This document shows, in pieces, positions 16,330 through 24,757 of a DNA stretch of 64,000 nucleotides (position 1 is the first letter of the stretch; each line of letters begins with the position of its first letter). A program made the position numbers and the translations under genes. The notes below the pieces were generated by a model, which did no database searches, had not been told where the DNA came from, and saw nothing but the letters and a program-made list of their open reading frames with translations. The stretch comes from Bradyrhizobium mercantei (GTDB taxonomy: Bacteria; Pseudomonadota; Alphaproteobacteria; Rhizobiales; Xanthobacteraceae): assembly GCF_001982635.1 (NCBI RefSeq), contig NZ_MKFI01000006.1, positions 231,113 through 295,112 on the forward strand, in the 5' to 3' direction.

Positions 16330-16919
16330 GGATTCACCTTCTGATCGAGGAACTTGTCCTGGCTTTCCTGCAGCTGATTCTGGATTTCGACCCGGCGCTG
16401 CTGAATCATCGGCTCGCGCGAGACCACGATCTCGCCGATGGTCAGGTCCTTGTAGCGCTGCACCATCTCCTTGCCGGCCTTGACCAGCTGGGTGTTCTTG
16501 GCGATGCAGCTCTTGGTGCTGGCCTTGTAGGCCGTGGCCTCGCCCTCGAACTTGGCGCGCTCGGCGTCCTTGCTGCGGGCGACGGTCGCGGCCTCCTCAT
16601 AGGCCGATTTCCATTTCTCCAGGGTCTCATCGCGCTCGGCGAGCCGTTGATTAAACTCGTCGACCGCGTCGCGATGCTCCTTGTCGGCCTTCTTCAGCTG
16701 CGCCTTGAGGTCGTCGACCTCCTTCTTGGCTGCCGCCTTTTCGCGATCAGCGTCGGCGATTTTTGCCTGCAGCGCCGTGCGCTGGTCTTCCAGCGCACGG
16801 GTCTGCGCGGTCGCGCTGCGCAGCGCGTCGCGCAGGCGGTCGGTCTCGGACTGGGCGAAAGCGGTGCCGGAGCCGAGGGCTCCGATCACCATCATCAGGA
16901 TAAAGAGTGCGATGCGCAT
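16326..16919 (-). CDS. Periplasmic coiled-coil protein
   Basis: The frame is open to 17153, but the true start is ATG at 16919, two bases after the porin stop. The 197-residue product begins MRIALFILMMVIGALGSGTAFAQ, a signal peptide. A long heptad-type helix follows, rich in Ala, Lys, Glu, Asp and Arg, spanning about residues 24-145. The end is a mixed segment with two Cys. No enzyme motif is seen. It lies between a porin and a parvulin foldase, so a scaffold or spacer in the periplasm seems likely. This is unproven and no family was recognised with confidence. Confidence 0.85.
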   Translation of the reverse strand: MRIALFILMMVIGALGSGTAFAQSETDRLRDALRSATAQTRALEDQRTALQAKIADADREKAAAKKEVDDLKAQLKKADKEHRDAVDEFNQRLAERDETLEKWKSAYEEAATVARSKDAERAKFEGEATAYKASTKSCIAKNTQLVKAGKEMVQRYKDLTIGEIVVSREPMIQQRRVEIQNQLQESQDKFLDQKVNP

Positions 16920-16921
16920 GG

Positions 16922-18775
16922 TCAGAACTTCGCGTTGAGGTCGACTTGCAGGACATCGACGGCATAGGGGTTGCCGGCGATGCTGTTGGCGCTCATCCAG
17001 CGCAAAGTGGCCCAGACATTGTCGCCGAGACCGATATTGCCGCCGACGAAATAGCCCTTGAGGTTGGTGCCGCCGAGACCGAAGTCGGAATCCGCGAAGG
17101 CGTCGATGGTGGCATCCGACTCCAGGTATTTGTAGCCGGCGTGGACGTTCCAATCCCAGAGATGCTTGATCTCCCTGTCGCCGACGGTGACGCGGCCGAG
17201 CCAGCCCTGATTGCCGCCGTTGAACGGACCGGGCGTGGTGCCGCCGTCCGGGCTTGGCCCGCGGTTGTTGATCGCCGCAGCGTTCATGAGGGAACGGCTG
17301 AACGCGGTGTTGTTGACGTATTCGCCGTCAAGCACGATGTGGGTCGGATGGAAATGTCCGAGATCGAGCTGTCCGCTGACGACCACCGGGCGATACTGGC
17401 CGACCAGTCCGAAATACTGGTACTGAAAGGAGGTGTTGTTGTTGTTTCCGATTCCCGGGGCGTCGGGGATGATATTGCGCAATGCGAAATAGCTGTTGCC
17501 CTTCTGCGCAAAGGATGGCCGGGTCAGGTCGGTATTGCACACATCGCCTGACAGCTCGACGATGCAGGGACTGGAGAGCTGTCCCTGAACATTGTCGAAG
17601 TCGTAGTAGGCGACGCCGAACCGGAATACATATTCCGGACTGAAGCGGGCATTGAAGCCGACCTGGCCTCCGAACAGCCACTTGTCGTGGCTCGCGAACT
17701 TGGTCGGCGGGTCGGTCAGATTGATTCCGGCATTGAAATCGGTGTTGTAGATCGGGAATGCGCCGCCCACAGCGAACGGCGTGAAGCCCTCCCACACCTC
17801 ATGCTTGGCCTGCACGGCGAAACCGTCGAAGCCGAGCTCGCGGTACCAGACCAGATCGGTCGGCGACCAGAATGGATTGTCGAACCGGCCTGCGGACAGG
17901 CTCAGATCGCCGTTCCAACCCTGCCAGTTGATGTAACCGCGGTCGAGCCAGACGCCATATTTCGAGAAGTTGCCACCGCCGGTACCAAACGTCTGGTTGG
18001 TGGACACCGGTGAGTTGTTCTCGCCGGTCGCGATGCGCAAGCCCGCCGTGAATCCGTACAGCAGGTCCGCTTCCATGCCGAGGCGGCCGCGAAGCCGGAA
18101 CTGGTTCCGGTCCTGCGTGGCATCATAGGTCGGCGCGCTGTAAGGGTTCGAGATGCGCGAAAGGTCGTATGGCGAACCGGTATTGATGGCGTTGAAATTG
18201 ATGGCGCCGGCCTGGTCGTTGCCGGTTGGAAAGTAGTTCCCCTGATAGCGCACGCGCGCATCGCCGTAGAAACGGATGCGTTGCGCCCACTCCGGATAGG
18301 TTCCGGGCGACGCCCAGTTTTCCTTCTGTGCCTTGGCCATCACCTCCTGCTTAATCTCTTCCCGTAACTGTCTTTTGACGACTTCGGGAACGTAGGTGAC
18401 GTGCCTGGTGCCGGGCGGCTGCGCGGCCGCCGCGGCGGCGGTTGCAGCCTTGGTGGCGTCGTCGGCCTTGGCGGTTGCGTCCTTGGCGGCCTGGCGGGAG
18501 ACATAGGCCTCGTCCTCGGCCTGCTTGATCAGCGCCTGGGCCTGCTCCTCCTTGAGGACGCCCTGCTGCACCAGCAGATTGACAAGATTGACGGTGGCGT
18601 TCGACGATGTCGGCTTGGCGCTCGACACTTTCGGCTTCTTGGCATCGGTCTGCTTTGCGGCGGCGGGCGCCTGATCCGCGGTCTGGCCCACGGCCGGCGT
18701 TGCGCAGGCGAGCGCGCCCAGCGACACCGCAAGCGGCAACGCGCGCCATTCTGCGTGAGCTCGTTTCTTAAACAT
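16922..18775 (-). CDS. Putative porin (Porin_5-like) with N-terminal coiled coil
   Basis: The start at 18775 (MFKKRAHAEW) gives a proper signal peptide ending ATPAVGQ; the track start at 18799 adds eight residues. The 617-residue protein has a short coiled coil at about 50-115 (QQGVLKEEQAQALIKQAEDEA). A long aromatic, Gly/Asn-rich beta-barrel follows, with alternating strands such as RIRFYGDARVRYQG, and ends in LQVDLNAKF with terminal Phe, the outer-membrane protein signature. It corresponds to the 'putative porin' family found near TonB/ExbBD genes. It is the fifth gene after the TpsB homologue within one operon, 52 bases after tonB. The cargo is unknown. Confidence 0.9.
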   Translation of the reverse strand: MFKKRAHAEWRALPLAVSLGALACATPAVGQTADQAPAAAKQTDAKKPKVSSAKPTSSNATVNLVNLLVQQGVLKEEQAQALIKQAEDEAYVSRQAAKDATAKADDATKAATAAAAAAQPPGTRHVTYVPEVVKRQLREEIKQEVMAKAQKENWASPGTYPEWAQRIRFYGDARVRYQGNYFPTGNDQAGAINFNAINTGSPYDLSRISNPYSAPTYDATQDRNQFRLRGRLGMEADLLYGFTAGLRIATGENNSPVSTNQTFGTGGGNFSKYGVWLDRGYINWQGWNGDLSLSAGRFDNPFWSPTDLVWYRELGFDGFAVQAKHEVWEGFTPFAVGGAFPIYNTDFNAGINLTDPPTKFASHDKWLFGGQVGFNARFSPEYVFRFGVAYYDFDNVQGQLSSPCIVELSGDVCNTDLTRPSFAQKGNSYFALRNIIPDAPGIGNNNNTSFQYQYFGLVGQYRPVVVSGQLDLGHFHPTHIVLDGEYVNNTAFSRSLMNAAAINNRGPSPDGGTTPGPFNGGNQGWLGRVTVGDREIKHLWDWNVHAGYKYLESDATIDAFADSDFGLGGTNLKGYFVGGNIGLGDNVWATLRWMSANSIAGNPYAVDVLQVDLNAKF

Positions 18776-18827
18776 CAGTCCCCCAGTTCTCACTCGCACA
18801 TTGAAGTTCGTTTGTTGGTTGGTCTTG

Positions 18828-19646
18828 TCAGCTCGGCCGTCGCGCGGTGACGCGCGTGACCACCGGCATCGGCATGTCCTTGGGTGGCGGTTCGCGCAGC
18901 GTCAGGCTGCCGATCACCTCGTTGCGCAGCGCCGCGTCGACCTCCGGACTGCCGGAGGATGGCGTCAGGACGACGCGGGTGATGTGGCCGGAGCCGTCCA
19001 CCCACAGCCGCACCTGGATCTGCGTGGCCATGTTGCGGGTCTTCGGATTGGCGCGGATCGCGGCCTCGATCTGCGAGGTGATGATCGTGGCGTACCAGCC
19101 GAAGCGGCTGCCGCCGCCGCCGCCTCCGCCATACGGGCTGCCGCCGGGCTTGCCGCCGAGATTGAACAGATCGCCGGGTCCGGTCGGCTTCGCGTCGAGC
19201 GACAGCGGCCCGGGCGGTTCGTCGTTCTTGGCGTCCTTGGCCGGCTCGTCCTTTGGCTTGTCGACCGGCTTCTCTTCCTTGAATTCGGGCTCCGCCATCT
19301 TCGGCTGCTCGATCATCTTCTGCTCGGGCTGCGGCTGTGGCGGCGGAGGTGGAGGAGGCGGCGGCAGCGTCACGTTGACGATGGTGAGGTCGCGCACCTG
19401 GCGCGGCGGCGGCAGATCGTCATGACCAAGGAAGAAATAGACGATACCGCCAAGGAACAGCGCGACCAGCGCCACCACCGCGCCGTAACGCAGCAAGGCA
19501 CTGCGCTCGCCCTTGCGGGCGGCTGAGCTGCGGGCAGGCGCCGGCGGCGCCACCGCGGTTGCCGACGTGGCGGCAGCATCGTGATCTTGAGCGGACGGCG
19601 TGGCACGCGCCGCCTGCGCGTTCTGGTCCCGCATCGGCGCGTTCAT
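18828..19646 (-). CDS. tonB: TonB-family energy transducer
   Basis: A 272-residue protein with the TonB layout. It has a cytoplasmic N-terminus, one membrane helix (about 52-72), and a Pro-rich spacer including a run of about nine prolines. Lys/Glu/Pro and Gly-rich parts follow, then a TonB_C domain (about 180-265) with IRVWLWVDGSGHITRV-like strand pattern. It lies three genes after the ExbB fusion and two after exbD, so these form an inner-membrane proton-driven complex. Its start overlaps the stop of the unknown 173-residue gene (ATGA). The outer-membrane partner is not a classical receptor in this window; the TpsB or porin are candidates by inference. Confidence 0.93.
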   Translation of the reverse strand: MNAPMRDQNAQAARATPSAQDHDAAATSATAVAPPAPARSSAARKGERSALLRYGAVVALVALFLGGIVYFFLGHDDLPPPRQVRDLTIVNVTLPPPPPPPPPQPQPEQKMIEQPKMAEPEFKEEKPVDKPKDEPAKDAKNDEPPGPLSLDAKPTGPGDLFNLGGKPGGSPYGGGGGGGSRFGWYATIITSQIEAAIRANPKTRNMATQIQVRLWVDGSGHITRVVLTPSSGSPEVDAALRNEVIGSLTLREPPPKDMPMPVVTRVTARRPS

Positions 19647-20164
19647 GGCGCAGCTTCCATCGAGGCGCGGTTGGTCAGCCTGTCATTGACGTATTGCGTG
19701 ACGAAGCTCGTGAGCGCGTCGAAATCCGTGGTCTTCAGGATGACCCAAGTGTCGGGGCCGGCCTCGATCGCCGCCTGAAAGGTCTCGGACTCGCTCAGAT
19801 AATCGACATGGGCCGCGGCATCGATCGCGAGCCGGGTCCCCGGGCATCGCGAGATCGTCAGCCGCAGCGGATTCTCAGCGGGTTGCCGCCCCGCGACATG
19901 CCGGCGCAGCACATCCGCGAGCTTGACCAACAGCGCCTCGCCATGAACCGGAAATGCCACGACCTCGCCGCGCGCCTGTTCGCGCGGCTCGGGCTCGGAC
20001 AGCCCGGAACCAAAGCCGGCAAGAATCGATCCCGGCTGTACGGACACGGCACGCTCGCGGTCTGCGGCATCGCAGCCGGGATCGAATGATCGCATCATGC
20101 CGCTCAGCCACGACCGCAGGGTCCTGCGCTCGGTAAGGGGAAATGGTGCCGGCTGTGTGATCAT
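19643..20164 (-). CDS. Unknown protein between exbD and tonB
   Basis: The likely start is ATG at 20164, 20 bases after the exbD stop; an upstream in-frame start at 20188 overlaps exbD. The 173-residue product has no signal peptide or membrane segment. Its middle is hydrophobic/acidic (EVVAFPVHGEALLVKLADVLRRH) and it ends with a compact alpha/beta part (SETFQAAIEAGPDTWVILKTTDFDALTSFVTQYVNDRL). I do not recognise the family. Its place inside an ExbB-ExbD-TonB operon and the overlap with tonB point to a cytoplasmic accessory of that complex. Confidence 0.8.
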   Translation of the reverse strand: MITQPAPFPLTERRTLRSWLSGMMRSFDPGCDAADRERAVSVQPGSILAGFGSGLSEPEPREQARGEVVAFPVHGEALLVKLADVLRRHVAGRQPAENPLRLTISRCPGTRLAIDAAAHVDYLSESETFQAAIEAGPDTWVILKTTDFDALTSFVTQYVNDRLTNRASMEAAP

Positions 20165-20184
20165 GGCGTCGCTTCCCGGCCGGC

Positions 20185-20589
20185 TCACTTCACGAGCGGC
20201 TTGGTGGCGAGCCCGACCTGGCTCAGGCCGATGCGGCTGAGCAGATCGAACACATCCATCACGCTCTGGTATTGCGCCTGCGCATCGCCGCGCAGCACCA
20301 CGGGAAACTCCGGCGTCAGCGCCTTCTGCTGGATCAGCCGCTGCTCGAGCTCGGGCAACGTGACCGGGATCGTGTCGAGGAAGATCTTGCCGTCATTCGC
20401 GACCGTGATCGCCTTGGTGGTCTGGGTCGCAAGGCTCGGCGCCGCCGAGGCCTTCGGCAGATTGACCTTCTGTCCCTGCACGGTCGCCGTCGTCATGATG
20501 ATGAAGATCACCAGCAGCACGTAGGCGAGGTCCAGCATCGGCGTGATGTTGATGTCGTCATAGGGTTTGGAATCGGCCTGGATCTGCAT
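20185..20589 (-). CDS. exbD: ExbD/TolR-family biopolymer transport protein
   Basis: A 134-residue ExbD. A short N-terminal cytoplasmic part (MQIQADSKPYDDINITPMLDLAYV) includes the conserved NITPMLD with the proton-conducting Asp. One transmembrane helix (LAYVLLVIFIIMTTATVQ) and the periplasmic domain follow (LPELEQRLIQQKALTPEFPVVLRGDAQAQYQSVM). The family forms the stator of the TonB motor with ExbB. It begins five bases after the ExbB fusion gene ends, so the two are co-translated. Confidence 0.96.
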   Translation of the reverse strand: MQIQADSKPYDDINITPMLDLAYVLLVIFIIMTTATVQGQKVNLPKASAAPSLATQTTKAITVANDGKIFLDTIPVTLPELEQRLIQQKALTPEFPVVLRGDAQAQYQSVMDVFDLLSRIGLSQVGLATKPLVK

Positions 20590-20594
20590 CGCCG

Positions 20595-22637
20595 TTACTC
20601 CGCGGCGATGCGGTGTTCGATCGGGTCCGGCCGGTCGGCGGAGTAGAACTCCGCCATCTTGGTCACGAACTCGTCGACGAAGACCTGAATGTCGTTGGTC
20701 AGGTCCTTGATCCGCGAGATCAGGTAGTTGTAGCCGAACAGCGCCGGGATCGCGACGCCGAGACCGGCGACGGTTGCGACCAGCGCCGCAGCGATGCCGG
20801 GCGCGATCGCGTTGACGTTGACGTCGCCGCTCGCCGCGATCGCCGCGAAGGTGATCATGACGCCGACCACGGTGCCGAGCAGGCCGAGGAACGGACCGCC
20901 CGAGATCGCGATCGTCAGCACCACCATCAAGCGGTTGAGCCGCTGCATCTCCTTGACGACGCCGCTATCGAGCGCCGCGCGGATCGCCGCGATCGAGACC
21001 GCCGACAGCACCGGCACGCGCTGCGAATTGTTGGTCCCGAAGCGGTGGCGGATTTCGGCAGCGCCGATGTGATAGATGCGGTAGAGCGAGGACGACCGCA
21101 TCATCTTGGCGTCGGCCTCGGTGAGGCGTCCGCCCAGCGTCGAGACATCGTCGGCATCGCCGCGATCCAGCATGGTGAGATCGGCGGCGATCTCGCGGAA
21201 GCCCTTCATGAACTGGGCGTTCGCCTTGGCCTGCTTGTTGAGGTACGAGGCCTTGTCGATCATCACGACCCAGCTGATCGCAGCCATGATCAGGAGAATG
21301 CCGATCACCACCCAGCCGTCGAGCGTCACCGACTTCAGGATCACCGCGAAGTAGCCGGACAACCAGCTTGCGGTTTCCTCGTCGACGCTGAAGGCCATCA
21401 GCTTGGCCTGGTCAGGGCCCTGCCCGATCGCCATCACCTTGATGAGTCCGGCGGGACGCGCGACCTTGCTGATCTGCAATTCGTCGATGTCGCCGACGAA
21501 GCCGGCCATCGCGGCAGCGGCCGCCGGTGCCGGCGTGGCCGAAGCATCAGGCGTCGCCGCCGGCGCGGCTCCACCGTCCGCAGCCGACGCATCAGGGGGC
21601 ACTGATGGTGTTGCTGCGGACGGGGCCGTCGCAGGCGCGATCGGAGAAGCGCTGGAGGTCGACGAGTCTCCTCCGATCAGGCCAACAGTATTGAGAGCCG
21701 GCAGGCTCGCGCTGAGCGCGGCATAGGATGCGCCGTCGAGATAGAGCGTGACCTGACCGTTTGCGGCAACGACAGCGACATGATGCCAGCTGCCGGCCGC
21801 CACCGGTGCTCCGGCGGTCGAGCGCTGCACGGAGCCTGCATTGGTGACCTCGACAAACGGGCTGCCGTTGTCGACACCGATCACCAGCGCATTGACGCCG
21901 TCACGCCGGCTGAACAGCGCAGCGTTCGGCTGCAGCGCAGCCGGCTTGATCCAGGCCGACCAGGTCAGCGCCGCGCCATCGGGCGATGCAAGCGACGGCG
22001 AGGCGGGCACGGTCACCGGTGCACGGCCGTCGAGCCGCAGGCCGGTCCCGATCAGCGAACCATCTGCCGGCTGGCCGACGCTCTGGGCGTTGTTGGCCCA
22101 AACCGAGGAATCGATCGCCGGCGTGCCGCGCTCGTTGAAGTGATAGACCGTCAGCGTATCCGGATCGTAGGTGCCCTTGGGATCGCTGGTCGCGAGCGCT
22201 TTCTTGTTGCCGTAATAGAGCCAGATGTCGGTCCGCGCGCCCGGCGCGAGGCTTGGCACCGCCACCCAGACCAGGCCTTCGCCGAGCAGGGAGTCGAACT
22301 TCTCGATGTGATGCTTCAGCGGCGTCTTGTCGTCACCGGCGACGAAGCGGAGATCGCTACCGTCGTCCTTTGCCGAGCTGAAGCGGAAATTCCCGACATG
22401 CAGGCGGACCAGCACCGGCGTCGTCCCGATCGGATCGGTGACGTTGGCGCCGGACGCTGAGGCATCGATCGTGATCTTCTTGCGCAGCGACCATTCGTCG
22501 TTCCACCAGGCGTTTGCCGGTGCGAGCGACGTCACCAGGGCGACGAGCCCGAACAACAATGCCGTCGCGACATTCGCAATGCCTCGGCGCAGCGCCAGCC
22601 GGCGCGCGCGTCGCGCGAGAGTAAGATCCATCCCCAT
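20595..22637 (-). CDS. DUF2341/LamG-like periplasmic domain fused to ExbB/TolQ proton channel
   Basis: A 680-residue fusion. Residues 1-47 form a signal sequence (ends APANA). About 48-150 match the DUF2341 pattern (WWNDEWSLRKKITID ... WLYYGNKKA). About 170-330 have a concanavalin/LamG-like fold (SWHHVAVVAANGQVTLYLDG), followed by an Ala/Pro-rich linker. From about 420 a MotA/TolQ/ExbB channel follows with three helices, including the GPFLGLLGTVVGVMITF motif. A normal ExbB is only about 240 residues. The extra part should sit in the periplasm and may bind glycan or the partner barrel. The start overlaps the TpsB stop (TGATG). Confidence 0.93.
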   Translation of the reverse strand: MGMDLTLARRARRLALRRGIANVATALLFGLVALVTSLAPANAWWNDEWSLRKKITIDASASGANVTDPIGTTPVLVRLHVGNFRFSSAKDDGSDLRFVAGDDKTPLKHHIEKFDSLLGEGLVWVAVPSLAPGARTDIWLYYGNKKALATSDPKGTYDPDTLTVYHFNERGTPAIDSSVWANNAQSVGQPADGSLIGTGLRLDGRAPVTVPASPSLASPDGAALTWSAWIKPAALQPNAALFSRRDGVNALVIGVDNGSPFVEVTNAGSVQRSTAGAPVAAGSWHHVAVVAANGQVTLYLDGASYAALSASLPALNTVGLIGGDSSTSSASPIAPATAPSAATPSVPPDASAADGGAAPAATPDASATPAPAAAAAMAGFVGDIDELQISKVARPAGLIKVMAIGQGPDQAKLMAFSVDEETASWLSGYFAVILKSVTLDGWVVIGILLIMAAISWVVMIDKASYLNKQAKANAQFMKGFREIAADLTMLDRGDADDVSTLGGRLTEADAKMMRSSSLYRIYHIGAAEIRHRFGTNNSQRVPVLSAVSIAAIRAALDSGVVKEMQRLNRLMVVLTIAISGGPFLGLLGTVVGVMITFAAIAASGDVNVNAIAPGIAAALVATVAGLGVAIPALFGYNYLISRIKDLTNDIQVFVDEFVTKMAEFYSADRPDPIEHRIAAE

Positions 22638-24394
22638 CAGAATTCACCCCAGATTCGGAAATTCACGCGCGGACTGTTGGCGTGCGTGTATGCTTGAGTA
22701 ACCCCCGGCACGGAGAACGCGACCATGCCGTTGAGATAATCGAACGACTTGAATCGCGTCCCGACGCCGTAGCTCCACTCGACGAATGACGGCTGCTGGT
22801 CCGGAAGCGGCTGCTGGATCGCTGCGTAGCCGGCATCGAAGAACGCGAAGAAGCGCCAATCGTTGAAGGTGACGAAGCGCGGCTTGCCGTCACCGGTTTC
22901 GCTCTTGAGCTCGCCCTGCAGCATGCTGCCGACGTTAGGCGTGCGCAGCTCGAGATTGGCGACGGCACCGTTGTCACCGAGCACTTCGGATTCGAGATAG
23001 CCGCGCACGGTGTCGAGACCACCGAGGCTGAACTGCTCGCTCGAGACCAGCGGACCGTCAGCGATCTGGCCCTGGACCTTGCCGTAGAGCTGGAAGCCTT
23101 CGGGCAACTCCTGGGTATGCGAGACGTCCATGTTGAAATGGGTGAAACTCGGCGAAGCCTTGAAGCGCTTCGCGTCGAACTCGTCCCACGGGCTGCTCAA
23201 CGTCCGGATATTGTAGGTGATGCCGGCGTTGAACTGCGTCGTGAACTTCTCCTGCTGGAACGTCGCGCCATAGCTCGCGACGACAGGATAATAGGTGACC
23301 GGCGACGAGAAGCCGTCGGTGCCGAGATTCACGGTCTGGTCGAAATGCTTGTAGTCCATGCCGACCGACAGCGTGTGGAACAGGCCTTCGCGGGTCGGCA
23401 GCGTGATCACCGCGCGCTCGCCGATGATCAGGCCCGGACCGACCACATTGGTGCCGCCGATGGTCGCGACATTGCTGTTCGACTTGACGCTGTAGAACAG
23501 CAGATTGAGCCAGTCGGCGTTCGGGATCCGCGCCATATACGAGCCGGAGAACACCTCGGCGTCGCTCGGCCGTTCCGGCGCGACCTGGTAGGTGAAGCTC
23601 AAGGAGTGGCCGAGCTGCCACAGATTGTCGTAGTGCACGGTGGCGGAGACGCGGCTTGGCGTGGTGGACGGCGATTGCCGGTTGTTCACTTCGAGACTGG
23701 CGTGGATCGGCGCCTTGTCCTCGACGTTGAGATCGACGTCGACCGTGCCGGGCGCCACGCCGGCGCGCAATGCCGGGGTCACGCGACGATCCGGCCATTG
23801 ATTGAGCGACACGATGTCCTTGGTGACATCGTTGAAATTGGGAACGGTGCCTTCCTTCAGTGAAGGCGCACTGTCCTTGACCCGGTCGAGATCGAAATAG
23901 CGCGAGTTCTTGACCCGCAACCGCCCGACCTTCAGCTCGGTTACCTTGAGGGTGACCACGCCACCCGTGACGTTCTGCTGCGGGACCGCGACGCTGACGG
24001 TCTGAAAGCCCTTGTCGTGATACGCCTTCTCCAGCGCGGCGCGCGCCTTCTCGACGTCCTCCGAGGTCTTGTTCGGACCGAGGAAGGGATAGATCGCCTC
24101 CTCGATCTCGACCTGGGGCAGCTTGTCGGCACCCTGCACCGCGAAGTCGTCGATGTCGAAGCGCTGCAGCGGCGCCGTCGGCTTTGGCGCCGGTGCATTC
24201 GCCTGAGCCGGCTGCTTGCCCGCTGCGGGAGCGGCAGCCGCAGCGGCGGAATCTTTCGCTGCTTCCTTCGCTGCGCGCGCCGGGACAATGGCTACCACAG
24301 AGCCGACCACGGAAAGTGCCGCAGCCGACACGCGCAACCCGATCCGGCATCGCGGACGATGCCCAAAAATCCAATGATCTCTTCGACTACGCAC
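22637..24394 (-). CDS. TpsB/ShlB-family two-partner-secretion outer-membrane transporter
   Basis: A 585-residue protein starting with GTG at 24394. An N-terminal hydrophobic segment (about 20-42) serves as signal, then an Ala/Lys/Pro linker. A POTRA_2 domain follows at about 75-150 (FDIDDFAVQGADKLPQVEIEEAIYP), then the ShlB/FhaC barrel. The conserved barrel motif SLGGLDTVRGYLESE is present, and the C-terminus ends in RIWGEF with terminal Phe. Such proteins export a TpsA exoprotein across the outer membrane, but no TpsA gene is present nearby. It is the first gene of the operon with ExbB, ExbD and TonB, which is unusual because TpsB transporters are not known to need TonB energy. Confidence 0.9.
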   Translation of the reverse strand: MRSRRDHWIFGHRPRCRIGLRVSAAALSVVGSVVAIVPARAAKEAAKDSAAAAAAPAAGKQPAQANAPAPKPTAPLQRFDIDDFAVQGADKLPQVEIEEAIYPFLGPNKTSEDVEKARAALEKAYHDKGFQTVSVAVPQQNVTGGVVTLKVTELKVGRLRVKNSRYFDLDRVKDSAPSLKEGTVPNFNDVTKDIVSLNQWPDRRVTPALRAGVAPGTVDVDLNVEDKAPIHASLEVNNRQSPSTTPSRVSATVHYDNLWQLGHSLSFTYQVAPERPSDAEVFSGSYMARIPNADWLNLLFYSVKSNSNVATIGGTNVVGPGLIIGERAVITLPTREGLFHTLSVGMDYKHFDQTVNLGTDGFSSPVTYYPVVASYGATFQQEKFTTQFNAGITYNIRTLSSPWDEFDAKRFKASPSFTHFNMDVSHTQELPEGFQLYGKVQGQIADGPLVSSEQFSLGGLDTVRGYLESEVLGDNGAVANLELRTPNVGSMLQGELKSETGDGKPRFVTFNDWRFFAFFDAGYAAIQQPLPDQQPSFVEWSYGVGTRFKSFDYLNGMVAFSVPGVTQAYTHANSPRVNFRIWGEF

Positions 24395-24652
24395 AGACGT
24401 CCCACTCAGTTCGCGCAGACGCGCGCCATCGCGACGAAGGCCGCGATGACGACGCCTTACTCAGAAGACGTCTGGGCGAGCGCAAACCCGCAAAAGATTC
24501 TGCGGCATCGCGGAAGAAATTTTTGGTTTGTTAGGAATTCGAGCGACGCGGGTCGATTCGTTCGGCTCTAGATCTTTTTCGACGCGTTTTCTTCGCGCGC
24601 AGTGGTATCCATCCCGCATCGGTGCGGGACAGGCTTCGCTCGAAAGCGCTCT

Positions 24653-24690
24653 AGATCATGATGCGCTTCCACGGAATCGCATCATGATCT
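24653..24690. repeat. Perfect 13-bp inverted repeat (REP-like hairpin)
   Basis: AGATCATGATGCG at 24653-24665 is exactly mirrored by CGCATCATGATCT at 24678-24690. The 12-base centre itself contains TTCC/GGAA, so the whole 38-base unit folds into a long hairpin. Palindromes of this type recur in rhizobial intergenic regions. Confidence 0.8.
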
Positions 24691-24703
24691 CATCTCCTTG
24701 TTT

Positions 24704-24753
24704 GAGCATGATCTTTTTCGGAAAACCGGTTTCCACTTTTCCGGATCATGCTC
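24704..24753. repeat. Rhizobial intergenic palindrome
   Basis: A 50-base unit starting GAGCATGATC and ending GGATCATGCTC, with inner GGAAAACCGGTTTCC symmetry. This is the well-known palindromic element dispersed in Hyphomicrobiales genomes. It ends five bases before the fecR-like stop codon, on the downstream side of that gene. It may act as a transcript terminator or stabiliser. Confidence 0.85.
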
Positions 24754-24757
24754 CGGG

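Larger units (their letters stand above)
24395..24757. other. Intergenic region with two palindromes, no gene
   Basis: These 363 bases separate the fecR-like gene from the TpsB gene on the same strand. They hold the two perfect or near-perfect palindromes listed separately, and no credible coding frame. The TpsB operon promoter should lie in the part nearest 24394-24600, which is locally less GC-rich, but no box was identified with confidence. Confidence 0.5.

Noticed and set aside
22637..24394. Reading the TpsB protein as a BamA/Omp85 or TonB-dependent receptor
   Set aside because: There is a single POTRA_2-like domain, and the LGGLDTVRGY motif and length fit ShlB/FhaC; no plug domain is present.
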